NCBI GenBank assembly: GCA_043764895.1
Contig: JAYUJY010000216.1
Coordinates: 60,570-124,569 of the forward strand
Length of the DNA stretch: 64,000 nucleotides
Direction: 5' to 3'
Origin: JAAFJU01 sp043764895
Lineage (GTDB): Bacteria; Cyanobacteriota; Cyanobacteriia; Leptolyngbyales; Leptolyngbyaceae
Under the pieces are notes generated by a model. The model did no database searches. It was not told where the DNA came from and saw only the letters and a list, made by a program, of their open reading frames with translations. Positions 33,971 through 40,936 of this stretch are shown here, in pieces. Position 1 is the stretch's first letter. Each line of letters begins with the position of its first letter. A program made the position numbers and the translations under genes.

Positions 33971-34405
33971 TTACTTCGTGGCTTTAGCAGCTTTCGATTT
34001 TGATTTCGTATCCTTAGAAGCTACCCCGATAATCTTGGGCGTGCCACCTTGGAACTTAATCATGTGCGCCTTCTTTCCCTTTTGGAAAACAGCAAACGCT
34101 TTTGATAACGAAACACCTGCGGGGAGTGGTATTTGGTGGAATACCTTACCATCAACAGACGCATACATTTTGCGGCTTGAAACAGCGCGACTAGGAGCCT
34201 GAATAATCTTTCTAATGGGTTTCCCTGACTTCGTGCTAACGACTTTAGCCGCTACAGCCTTAGATTCTTTCAACCCAAATAACTCAGCCGTTGATTTAAC
34301 AACCCGAGAAGTAACTTTAACCGTTACTTTCTTGCCTTTTTGCTTTCGTGTAACCGTACCCCATTCGATCGTAACTCTTGGCCCTACGGCCTTTCCCTTT
34401 GCCAT
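33971..34405 (-). CDS. Small very basic element protein, unknown
   Basis: 144 aa with Lys-rich ends (MAKGKAVGPRVTIEWGTVTR at the N-terminus; SKDTKSKSKAAKATK at the end) and a basic middle. Its charge suits nucleic-acid or virion-DNA binding. No family recognised. It sits between two unknown genes of the leftward block with small spacing. Confidence 0.6.
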   Translation of the reverse strand: MAKGKAVGPRVTIEWGTVTRKQKGKKVTVKVTSRVVKSTAELFGLKESKAVAAKVVSTKSGKPIRKIIQAPSRAVSSRKMYASVDGKVFHQIPLPAGVSLSKAFAVFQKGKKAHMIKFQGGTPKIIGVASKDTKSKSKAAKATK

Positions 34406-34454
34406 TGTTTTTCCTCATTTCCTCACGGAATAATATGTATGGAATTGTTAGAAA

Positions 34455-34961
34455 TTAAGCAGGGAGGTAATCAACAGCAAGGATGCTGACAGAGTTCGCC
34501 AAGAATGCAGCGGTGAATGGAATCGTTGCGGTGATATTGATGGTTCCCGCTTCGGACGAACTATCAATTTGCAAGAAGTTTGGCTGATCTTCAACAGGAA
34601 GAATCGTTTTTTCAGCTTGCGAAATCATCTGAGCGATCTGAACCAAGACATCCATTTTAGTCGTTGCTGTCAGTGAGCCACCAGGCGCGAACACTGAGTA
34701 TGCCGCGCCCAAGTAGTCTTTGGCGTTATAGACTAGGCTCCCATCTGCAAGGCTGCTCGTGTCGCACGGTAAATTTGCCTGTACGTTGATCAAGCCTTCG
34801 TCGCTGGAGATCGTGATCGAAATAGCGTTTTTTGCTCCTAAGCCAGGATTCTCGCCATTACGGGTTTTTTCGGCTTTATCTAAAAGCATTGCTGCTTCGA
34901 TGAAACCAGCCGGGATGTTGGTGCTGAGGATGCCTGAGCCAGTGCTGTTCAAGACGGACAT
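34455..34961 (-). CDS. Element protein with two similar halves, unknown
   Basis: 168 aa from ATG 34961. Two similar stretches are visible: AISITISSDEGLINVQANLP near 45-65 and a later SSSEAGTINITATIPF near 132-148. Each is followed by a strand and a YLGA/YLPA-like end, suggesting an internally duplicated beta domain. A helix (TTKMDVLVQIAQMISQAEKT) lies between. A small, duplicated, beta-rich protein is a reasonable shape for a capsid or spike subunit, but I have no family match. Confidence 0.6.
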   Translation of the reverse strand: MSVLNSTGSGILSTNIPAGFIEAAMLLDKAEKTRNGENPGLGAKNAISITISSDEGLINVQANLPCDTSSLADGSLVYNAKDYLGAAYSVFAPGGSLTATTKMDVLVQIAQMISQAEKTILPVEDQPNFLQIDSSSEAGTINITATIPFTAAFLANSVSILAVDYLPA

Positions 34962-35073
34962 AAGTGATTCCTGAGATATACGGTGTCTTCTGTAAGCTAT
35001 CCCAAGAAATATCAAGGTTGCTTATTTTTGCGATCTAAATCTTCTTCGCCCTTAAGGCCGAAGGGAGCATTAC

Positions 35074-37263
35074 TTACCTTAGCGATCGGCTCCATGTAGG
35101 AGTCATATCAGTCTGTCCAGATGCAAAAAATTTCACGTTTAGAGGAATGATTGACACTTCTTTTATTGTGCTGTTTGGATTTTCTTTAATTATGGGTTGG
35201 ATTGCTTTTCCACCTCTCATCCGTTTTGAGTTGTCCGTCAGGATTTTAAGGCGGTTTAGCGTTCGTCTAGCCTCGCTGGAGCTGGCACAATTTACGATAA
35301 TCGTTGCACCATCGTTAAGCTGTAGTGTCCCTTGCCATGGTCCTCGTCGGTAGGAAGGAACTGCTGGTCTTGAACCCGCAGCTCCCCGAAAATGGGGAAT
35401 GGTGAGAGTCCACCGGGACGAACCTAATTTGCCCGACGCGAATTTCTCGGCATACGTCACAACTAACTGAGGCCGATCGGTGCCGTTACGAACTGCCCAA
35501 GCCTCGGGGATGGCGGCGATCGCAATAGCCTCTTTACACTGTTGTGATTGTATTTCTGCTAGGGTTGCAAACTGTTCTATCAATTGCTCTTTATCTGATT
35601 TTGAGCACTTGATTTGTTTAGTCTTGAAATAATCAGGATTTCCGTTAGAATCAAGCTTACAAGAGTCAAATATTTTAATAGTTATTGTTACCTCAGATTG
35701 TCTATCCTTCATTTCCTTAATGCAAGGTTCTTCACAGATGTCTGTAGGCGGATCTTTTGGTGGATTTTGCGTACTGCTACCCGTTCCTGTTCCAGAGCTA
35801 GGGCGTGAAGGTCTAGCAGGTTCGGGGTTAGCGCCTGGGTTTCTTCCTGGGTTCCCGCCTGGGTTATAACCCGGTTGCCCTGGGATTTGGGGCGCAGGTT
35901 TGGCGGCGGGTTGGGGTTGGGGTTTAGTTAGGTTGGGGGTGTTTGGATGATCGCTGGGTTTGGGGTTTGGATTGGTGGGAGTGGGGCTGGGTTTAGTTGG
36001 ATTTAGGCGCGGATCGGGGGCGGGTTGGGGTTGGGGTTGGGGTTGGGGTTTCGTCAGGTTGGGGGTAGTTGGCGCGGGGGTTGGGGTACCGATCGGTGTG
36101 AACTCTGGCGCGTCTGGGCTCGCGGGTTGGGGGTCTGCTGTGAAGCCTCCATAAATGTTTAAACCAACTCCCACTAATGTCCAGTTCGCATGTATCACTT
36201 GTCCATTTTTGGTTAGATCTATTCCAGAGCCATTACTTGTTCCAGCGAAAACATCAGTAGAAAACCCCTTATACGTGCGTGGTAATCGAACACTTTCTTG
36301 GCCACCTGAATATGTAGCTGAAATCATTAAGTTCCACGTTCCTGTGATCGGGCCTGAATTCACGGGAGATGGAAATCTAAGGCCGCCGCCCGGAGCGCCA
36401 TTGAAGGGGAGAGGAATGGGCGTTCCAGGGTTATCTAGGGGGTCATTCCACGGGCGTCCTGTTTCGGGGTTTATGTGCCAGGGTGGCCGTCCGGTCTGTT
36501 CCCCTCCGCGCTGCTGGGATTCGGTGTAGGGTAAGCCCGTCTCCGGGTCGTTGTCGAAGTTGTAGGGGTTGTCTGTTGGGGTGAATGGGGTGAATGGGGA
36601 TTGTTTGGGCGCGGGCTGCTTGAAGGGATTGGACTGGAAGTCACGCGCGGGGGCTGTGTCTGGATGTGCGGCGGGTGCCTGTTCGTTTCCATGGCGATCG
36701 AGCGCTGGTAAACCGTGCCGTTTTGCGTATTTGTTCGCATCCTGCCATTCTCCTAGAGGTAAATTTACTCTTTCCCAGGCACCAGGAATTAGTGAAATAA
36801 TCCCCCCTGCATTTGGGAAATTTTTAGCTTCTTTATAAGCCGCTGCTTCCTTGGCTAGCGTGTCTCTAGAAACGCCATTTTGCCAAGCATCAAACTCGGC
36901 AACGGTATTAAATCCACTGTCTACAGGGGCATATTGAGGGAAGTATTGAGGGTTAACAACGGGACCTGACTTGTTGCCGTCTGATTGGACTGTCCTCCGT
37001 TGGGGTTGGGGTTGGTTTGTTCTGGGATTTTGACGGGTTTGGGGCACAATTTCAGCATCAATAACATCGTTATTTTGTCTTTGTGCTGTCATTGGCTGTG
37101 GTGTCGAGGTTGGGCGGTATGGCTCCGGATTTAGTCTAGTTGGTTGTTGGGGGACGGCCCCGCCCGGTGCTTGGTATGGCACTATTTGACCCGGTGCTGT
37201 CTGGGAAAAGCCAGGGGCGGCGGTTCGGGTTCTCGTAGCAACGGCAGGGCGGGGAAACGGCAT
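35074..37263 (-). CDS. Large Pro/Gln-rich element protein, unknown
   Basis: 729 aa, the largest gene of the leftward block. Residues 1-300 are Pro/Gln/Asn-rich with PYNFDNDPETGLPYTESQQR-like stretches and a likely folded island around 110-190. About 300-380 is a beta-rich segment. About 385-505 is a PQPQP/NPGGNPG low-complexity spacer. The C-terminal 220 residues contain CEEPCIKEM with four or five cysteines and a compact mixed domain. A long Pro-rich spacer before a Cys-containing C-terminal domain resembles adsorption or pilot proteins of small phages. Function unknown. Confidence 0.6.
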   Translation of the reverse strand: MPFPRPAVATRTRTAAPGFSQTAPGQIVPYQAPGGAVPQQPTRLNPEPYRPTSTPQPMTAQRQNNDVIDAEIVPQTRQNPRTNQPQPQRRTVQSDGNKSGPVVNPQYFPQYAPVDSGFNTVAEFDAWQNGVSRDTLAKEAAAYKEAKNFPNAGGIISLIPGAWERVNLPLGEWQDANKYAKRHGLPALDRHGNEQAPAAHPDTAPARDFQSNPFKQPAPKQSPFTPFTPTDNPYNFDNDPETGLPYTESQQRGGEQTGRPPWHINPETGRPWNDPLDNPGTPIPLPFNGAPGGGLRFPSPVNSGPITGTWNLMISATYSGGQESVRLPRTYKGFSTDVFAGTSNGSGIDLTKNGQVIHANWTLVGVGLNIYGGFTADPQPASPDAPEFTPIGTPTPAPTTPNLTKPQPQPQPQPAPDPRLNPTKPSPTPTNPNPKPSDHPNTPNLTKPQPQPAAKPAPQIPGQPGYNPGGNPGRNPGANPEPARPSRPSSGTGTGSSTQNPPKDPPTDICEEPCIKEMKDRQSEVTITIKIFDSCKLDSNGNPDYFKTKQIKCSKSDKEQLIEQFATLAEIQSQQCKEAIAIAAIPEAWAVRNGTDRPQLVVTYAEKFASGKLGSSRWTLTIPHFRGAAGSRPAVPSYRRGPWQGTLQLNDGATIIVNCASSSEARRTLNRLKILTDNSKRMRGGKAIQPIIKENPNSTIKEVSIIPLNVKFFASGQTDMTPTWSRSLR

Positions 37264-37277
37264 ATTTTAGGTGAGGA

Positions 37278-37580
37278 TTATGGGAGTTTGAAGGCGGGGG
37301 GAAGTGCGATCGATGCGATCGGGATTACGTCTTTCCAGATTTGGTTAGGAGTGCTTTGATAATTTGAAGCTAGTCGAAACTGGACCCGTCCTGAATAGCG
37401 ATAGTAGCGATCCAAATCCTTATACTCGCCAACTACAACGACAGGATTAGTGACCCCTACGGCCTCTCGTACTAGGTCTTGTCCGTTGTACATTTCCTCA
37501 GCCGCTGCAAGCGCCCATACACTAAGAGAATCGATCGAAGCAAGGGCCGCTTCTGGAATATCTGTCCTTAAAATTGCCAT
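37278..37580 (-). CDS. Small element protein, unknown
   Basis: 100 aa from ATG 37580; a TTG at 37589 inside the adjoining hairpin is also in frame. The sequence starts MAILRTDIPEAALASIDSLS and has a helical N-terminal half and a strand-rich second half (NPVVVVGEYKDLDRYYRYSG). No family recognised. It is the first gene read from the hairpin at 37581-37617 and lies 14 bp upstream of the large Pro-rich gene. Confidence 0.6.
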   Translation of the reverse strand: MAILRTDIPEAALASIDSLSVWALAAAEEMYNGQDLVREAVGVTNPVVVVGEYKDLDRYYRYSGRVQFRLASNYQSTPNQIWKDVIPIASIALPPAFKLP

Positions 37581-37617
37581 TTGATACAATAAGAGAAAGA
37601 ATGTCTTATTGTATCAA
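37581..37617 (-). promoter_or_regulatory. 14-bp perfect hairpin abutting a start codon
   Basis: TTGATACAATAAGA (37581-37594) and TCTTATTGTATCAA (37604-37617) with a 9-nt loop. On the minus strand the stem ends exactly where the ATG (37580-37578) begins. In RNA form the hairpin would cover the place of the ribosome site; in DNA form it could be an operator. Confidence 0.6.
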
Positions 37618-37647
37618 ATAAGACTTGAATCAAATCAGTATGAATGC

Positions 37648-37815
37648 TTATATGGCACCCCGATCGCGCTCTAGATCGTAAATAGCTTTCTCTATTGCCC
37701 ATTTCATCGATCGGCCCTTAAGTCGGTGAGTTTGTACTAGTGACAGTACGATGTCTTTTTTGCCACCACATAGGTTTAAGAGCTTTTTTAAATCAGTCGA
37801 TGAAACCGTATTCAT
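37648..37815 (-). CDS. 55-aa basic peptide of the element
   Basis: Short ORF from ATG 37815 to TAA 37648, starting MNTVSSTDLKKLLNLCGGKK and continuing with a basic, helical sequence (TDLKKLLNLCGGKKDIVLS, THRLKGRSMKWAIEKAIYDL). The helix pattern would fit a small DNA-binding or regulatory peptide. Coding status rests on the plausible composition and the absence of any other gene in this stretch. No family recognised. Confidence 0.4.
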   Translation of the reverse strand: MNTVSSTDLKKLLNLCGGKKDIVLSLVQTHRLKGRSMKWAIEKAIYDLERDRGAI

Positions 37816-38006
37816 GATGTTGATTAACTGGGTAAATTTTCAGTTTTATCGTGCCCGGTTCACTGCCGGATTAGGCAGAAGTCCCAACGAGCCTACGCCG
37901 TTTCGCTGATTTATCTAAGCTTATTGACAATGAAGGCACGCGGGTTTCGAGTATCGCTTCTTGGAGATGTAGGCCAAATTTAGTCCAAGGGTCATTCTCA
38001 ATAAAG

Positions 38007-38038
38007 AACCCCGATCGCCTTTAGCTGCGATCGGGGTT
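38007..38038 (-). terminator. HIP1-type hairpin terminator, leftward
   Basis: 12-bp arms AACCCCGATCGC (38007-38018) and GCGATCGGGGTT (38027-38038). Read leftward it is followed by CTTTATTG. It separates the small-protein genes 38087-38570 from the ORF-poor stretch 37816-38006, where I see nothing else. Confidence 0.7.
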
Positions 38039-38086
38039 GAGGTAGGGGGGTTCTTTGTGTCATCTGACGTCTAGGAGATGGGTTTA

Positions 38087-38275
38087 TTATGCCCTGGAAA
38101 GGATTTGGGCGATCGCAATGATAGTGTTGACGCTGATTAGGATGATCGAGAATCGGTAGAGAAGTCGGGTTCGCTCAAAGGATGGGTCTGGTGATCCCAC
38201 TGGGATGTAATCGTGTTTGTTCTCAGGCGTGATTTGAGCGGTGAGTTCTTCGATCGTAAGTTTGGGGTCACTCAT
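38087..38275 (-). CDS. Small tail-anchored membrane protein of the element
   Basis: 62 aa from ATG 38275; GTG 38284 is also in frame. A hydrophilic first half (MSDPKLTIEELTAQITPENK) is followed by a membrane segment near residues 40-58 (FSIILISVNTIIAIAQIL). It overlaps the end of the coiled-coil gene (stop at 38268) by 8 bp, indicating translational coupling. Unknown family. Confidence 0.6.
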   Translation of the reverse strand: MSDPKLTIEELTAQITPENKHDYIPVGSPDPSFERTRLLYRFSIILISVNTIIAIAQILSRA

Positions 38276-38570
38276 TGGTTTCACCGATCGATCGTCGGAG
38301 CAGGATGTCGAGCATGGATTTCATGTCAGCTCGTGATTCTCGGAGTTCTGTCATTTGGCCTTCATGGGCAAGCAGGATATTTTCTAATCGTTCGGTTCGT
38401 TCGTCCTGGTCGTCCAGTTCGTGGTCATGCTGAGTTAGACGGGCGTTAGTCCGTTCTCCAATTTGCTCGACAAGGAGAGTAAGACGATCGAGGGCGATCG
38501 ATTGTTGGGCTAAGATTTGTTCGCTGCGGTCGAGGGCGTTATCTATTTGCGCAGGAGTGCGATCGTTCAT
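38268..38570 (-). CDS. Coiled-coil protein of the element
   Basis: 100 aa, almost wholly a predicted coil with Gln/Glu/Asp/Arg heptads (ALDRLTLLVEQIGERTNARL; DDQDERTERLENILLAHEGQ). No membrane part. It is coupled to the small membrane protein gene downstream, so the two may form a membrane-tethered coil. This split pair resembles the single 75-aa coil-plus-anchor protein encoded just outside the element at 32086-32313. Confidence 0.6.
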   Translation of the reverse strand: MNDRTPAQIDNALDRSEQILAQQSIALDRLTLLVEQIGERTNARLTQHDHELDDQDERTERLENILLAHEGQMTELRESRADMKSMLDILLRRSIGETNE

Positions 38571-38603
38571 AATTGATTTTTGTATTTAACTTATTTTCAT
38601 TTT

Positions 38604-38633
38604 AGGCGATCGACCGGAGAGGGCCGATCGCCT
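38604..38633 (+). terminator. HIP1-type hairpin with T-run
   Basis: AGGCGATCG (38604-38612) and CGATCGCCT (38625-38633), followed by TTTTG in the plus direction. The neighbouring genes run leftward, so it would stop antisense transcription or act as a processing site. Confidence 0.5.
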
Positions 38634-38667
38634 TTTTGTTAACCCTTGAGGGTAACGATCGCCCAAA

Positions 38668-39291
38668 TCATAGCCATGAGGGCTGCGATTCCGAGGGCTG
38701 CGACTGGGGGCGAGTTTGTGGGGTGGGGTCGGGGTTTACGGACAGGCCCATGTCCATTAGTTCTAGATCGGTGGTGGCTTGGGCGATGAGTTGCTTTTTG
38801 AGCTGATGCGCTTCAAAAGCTTCCTGTTGGGCGGCCTCGATCAACTTGATACGTTTGGCGGCGGCGATCGCTTGTTGGGCTTCGTGCTGGGTTTGGTTGT
38901 CGTGCTGGATTTGTTGATAACGGGCTAGGTTGGACTGCTGCATTTCGGCGGCTTGACGTTGCAGAGCTAGGAGCAGTGGGTTCTGTTCGACGCGCTGATA
39001 GGGGATGAGGTGTTGAGCTTTAAGGATCTCGCCTTCAGCAATAATCATGCTGACTTCTTCCGATCGCTGGTAGGGGATGACTTCGACGACGGGGACATCG
39101 AGGGCGATCGGGGCTGGGGGATGATACCCCATAGAGTCATCGAGGCGCTGCTGATGGTCGGTGCTGATTAATCGCGATCGTCGGTCGCTGGGGTTTTCGG
39201 GGAGGGTTAGGCCGAGTTTCTTGATGTGGCGCTTTACGGTGGTGTCGGAGGATTGGCGGCTTTCTACATACTGTTTAAGAGTCATCATCAT
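38668..39291 (-). CDS. Putative DNA-binding protein next to iteron-like array
   Basis: About 207 aa from ATG 39291; CCAAATAGGAACCAACTCATG-like spacing puts AGGA 7 bases before it. The frame stays open to 39495, but there it runs through the 11-bp repeats at 39303-39447, giving artificial repeats such as YRPNRDQIPTI. The N-terminus (TLKQYVESRQSSDTTVKRHI) looks like a helix-turn-helix. A long Gln/Ala coil follows (about 100-180), and the end is Pro/Gln-rich. A replication or partition protein that binds the repeats is my inference. Confidence 0.55.
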   Translation of the reverse strand: MMMTLKQYVESRQSSDTTVKRHIKKLGLTLPENPSDRRSRLISTDHQQRLDDSMGYHPPAPIALDVPVVEVIPYQRSEEVSMIIAEGEILKAQHLIPYQRVEQNPLLLALQRQAAEMQQSNLARYQQIQHDNQTQHEAQQAIAAAKRIKLIEAAQQEAFEAHQLKKQLIAQATTDLELMDMGLSVNPDPTPQTRPQSQPSESQPSWL

Positions 39292-39302
39292 GAGTTGGTT
39301 CC

Positions 39303-39447
39303 TATTTGGTTGGTAAATGGTCGGTGGTTGGTAAATGGTCGGTATCTGGTCTCTATTTGGCCTGTAAATGGTTGGTATCTGGTCTCTATTTGGTCGGTAA
39401 GTGGCCTGTATTTGGTCGATATCTGTCAGTGGTCGGTAAGTGGTCGG
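39303..39447. repeat. Iteron-like array of 11-bp units
   Basis: Eleven full 11-bp units plus two or three partial ones, consensus TAWNTGGTCGG. Examples: TATTTGGTTGG 39303, TAAATGGTCGG 39314 and 39332, TATCTGGTCTC 39343 and 39376, TATTTGGTCGG 39387, TAAGTGGTCGG 39437. The 11-bp period puts every unit on the same face of the helix. The array lies directly upstream of a putative DNA-binding gene, as iterons of plasmid origins do. Confidence 0.75.
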
Positions 39448-39512
39448 TAGTTTGGAGGGCAATAAAAGCCCCCGGTTAGGAGGGCTAGTGGTCATTCGGT
39501 TAGAGGAAGGAG

Positions 39513-39779
39513 TTAGGCGATCATAGATTCAAGGTTTGTAATCATGGCTTCTCTAGATTGGATTAATCCCTTTTTAATGAGATTTTTCAGTCGGAATTCG
39601 TAAGCTTCCCTGCGCTCCAGGCCAAGCACTTCCATAAGCACCTGACTCCGAATGGTTGATTGTTCAGATAGGGACCCGACAGCACAGAGAATCTTTAGGA
39701 GATCTCGCTGGGCATCGGTCAGGTCGGGAGCGTCGATCGCTTGGATGATAAACGGTTCATTGTCGATTCTAATCAGCAT
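39513..39779 (-). CDS. Small winged-helix-like protein of the element
   Basis: 88 aa. Residues about 20-85 (LTDAQRDLLKILCAVGSLSE, then VLMEVLGLERREAYEFRLKN, LIKKGLIQS) look like a winged helix: helix, recognition helix, then a short wing. Such proteins regulate transcription or replication. Its ATG overlaps the TAA of the upstream acidic gene by one base, so it is coupled. Confidence 0.55.
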   Translation of the reverse strand: MLIRIDNEPFIIQAIDAPDLTDAQRDLLKILCAVGSLSEQSTIRSQVLMEVLGLERREAYEFRLKNLIKKGLIQSREAMITNLESMIA

Positions 39780-40000
39780 TAATTATTCTCCGGATTGGTT
39801 ATTTGGATGCTTTCAGGTTGATGTTGATCGTAGAAGTCAAGTGTCTCTTCTAGTGTAGGTGTACCAACTTCGTCTTCTTGCCTCTCAGCGACTGGGGGAT
39901 GATCTCCATCCAGCTCCCCAAAAGCGGCTTTGTCGTTTCCGAATTCTTCTAGGTTCTCAATGTCCGTGGTCATGGGAACGTGCCAGCGATTATCACTCAT
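39779..40000 (-). CDS. Small acidic element protein, unknown
   Basis: 73 aa, strongly acidic (NLEEFGNDKAAFGELDGDHP; ERQEDEVGTPTLEETLDFYD). No domain recognised. It is coupled on both sides: its ATG overlaps the TGA of the 47-aa ORF upstream, and its stop overlaps the ATG of the winged-helix-like gene. Acidic partners of DNA-binding proteins are common in phages; that is analogy only. Confidence 0.55.
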   Translation of the reverse strand: MSDNRWHVPMTTDIENLEEFGNDKAAFGELDGDHPPVAERQEDEVGTPTLEETLDFYDQHQPESIQITNPENN

Positions 40001-40140
40001 TTCGTTTTCTCCGGTTGGGATTGGGTTTGTTCTGGTTTAGGCTCCGGCTTCGGCAGGTCGATCGCCTCTATATGTCCAACGACGATCGCCCATTGATCGT
40101 CTTTGGGAATGGCGGCCCATTCGGCTTTAGTCCTGTTCAT
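39997..40140 (-). CDS. 47-aa element peptide in a coupled chain
   Basis: ATG 40140 to TGA 39997; begins MNRTKAEWAAIPKDDQWAIV and ends Pro/Glu/Gln/Lys-rich. It overlaps the following gene as ATGA. An even shorter frame upstream (ATG 40193 to TGA 40137, 18 codons, MTDDPTFAAADREAMRWR) overlaps its start in the same ATGA manner. The unbroken chain of overlaps supports real translation. Confidence 0.45.
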   Translation of the reverse strand: MNRTKAEWAAIPKDDQWAIVVGHIEAIDLPKPEPKPEQTQSQPEKTK

Positions 40141-40312
40141 CGCCATCGCATAGCCTCCCGATCGGCTGCTGCGAACGTCGGATCGTCGGTCATAATTAAA
40201 GTGCTCCTGTTGCTTTGAGATTTAGCAGGGGACGCGGTGGGGGTGCTAGTAACACCGCCCACTACATACAGAAATTGAACATCGTATCTAAAACGCTTGA
40301 GAGGTCTAGTTC

Positions 40313-40546
40313 TCAGGCGTTTGCTTTTTTGAGCGGAAACATCTCTACAAGTTCGGCAAGAGAGCAATCAAGAAGCTCGCAAAGATTCTGCATTTCTACA
40401 GGTGAGAGAGTAGGTACATGCCGACCTGTAGCCCAAGACTGGACCGTATGAAGGCTTTTACCCATCTCTACTGCTAACTGCTGTTGCGTCAATTGGCGCT
40501 CTTTAAGACGCTTCATAAAAGCCTCTCGTTTCGTGGTCTCCTTCAT
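40313..40546 (-). CDS. XRE-family repressor of the element
   Basis: 77 aa helix-turn-helix protein of the Cro/CI class: KERQLTQQQLAVEMGKSLHT, then VQSWATGRHVPTLSPVEM and LCELLDCSLAELVEMF. A second ATG at 40516 (MKRLKERQLTQ) has GAGAGG before it and may be the true start. It sits at the divergence point between the leftward block and the rightward primase-integrase pair, next to palindromic operator candidates, so it probably sets the integrated versus excised state. Confidence 0.85.
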   Translation of the reverse strand: MKETTKREAFMKRLKERQLTQQQLAVEMGKSLHTVQSWATGRHVPTLSPVEMQNLCELLDCSLAELVEMFPLKKANA

Positions 40547-40554
40547 AATACTAA

Positions 40555-40574
40555 GTTGACTTAGCTAAGTCAAC
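40555..40574. promoter_or_regulatory. Operator candidate, 20-bp perfect palindrome
   Basis: GTTGACTTAGCTAAGTCAAC, 9 bp before the repressor start. A degenerate second copy (GTTGACTTGCTCAGTC) lies at 40596-40611. Paired palindromes beside an XRE gene in a divergent promoter region are the standard operator layout. The consensus -35 hexamer TTGACT is embedded in each. Confidence 0.75.
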
Positions 40575-40611
40575 CCAGTACTCTAGGAATACAAGGTTGA
40601 CTTGCTCAGTC

Positions 40612-40841
40612 TTGTGACAGCATCCGATCGAGGTTACGAGTGGAATCAAAGCCTCGATCGGCTGCCCCATTCTCTCTCAATATTGCCGATCGGTCTGTCC
40701 GTCGGCATCCACAGAGAGAGACACCCGATCGCACGACAAATTGACCTCTGACGAGGTGATAAGCGATCGGGTTTTTAAAGTCGTATGGAAGCTGGGTCCA
40801 AAGATGACAGTCGATCGGCTAAACCAGAGCAACTCCAGCAA
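40612..40841. other. Non-coding control region with HIP1 hairpins
   Basis: No gene seen. CCGATCGAGG (40626) can pair with GCCTCGATCGG (40652). CCCGATCGC (40727) can pair with GCGATCGGG (40763), which is followed by TTTTT in the rightward direction. These may form an attenuator in the long leader of the primase gene. Confidence 0.5.
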
Positions 40842-40876
40842 AAAGCGCTCGAACCTCTGACAAGTTCGAGCGCTTT
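40842..40876 (+). promoter_or_regulatory. 13-bp hairpin in the primase leader
   Basis: AAAGCGCTCGAAC (40842-40854) and GTTCGAGCGCTTT (40864-40876), 9-nt loop, about 60 bp before the primase start. It may terminate or attenuate rightward transcription into primase and integrase genes. Confidence 0.6.
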
Positions 40877-40936
40877 AACTTTCGTGTGTACCCCCTTCCC
40901 GTTTCAATACCACTCAAAACTAGAAAGGAAAAATTT

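Noticed and set aside
35960..36154. Gly/Trp-rich plus ORF with GWGWGWG repeats
   Set aside because: Complement of the PQPQP-coding repeats of the 729-aa gene.
39303..39447. CRISPR array
   Set aside because: Units are 11 bp and contiguous with no unique spacers; no cas genes in the window.
39292..39495. N-terminal extension of the 207-aa element protein
   Set aside because: Runs through the 11-bp repeat array and yields artificial repeats; an AGGA-preceded ATG at 39291 is the better start.
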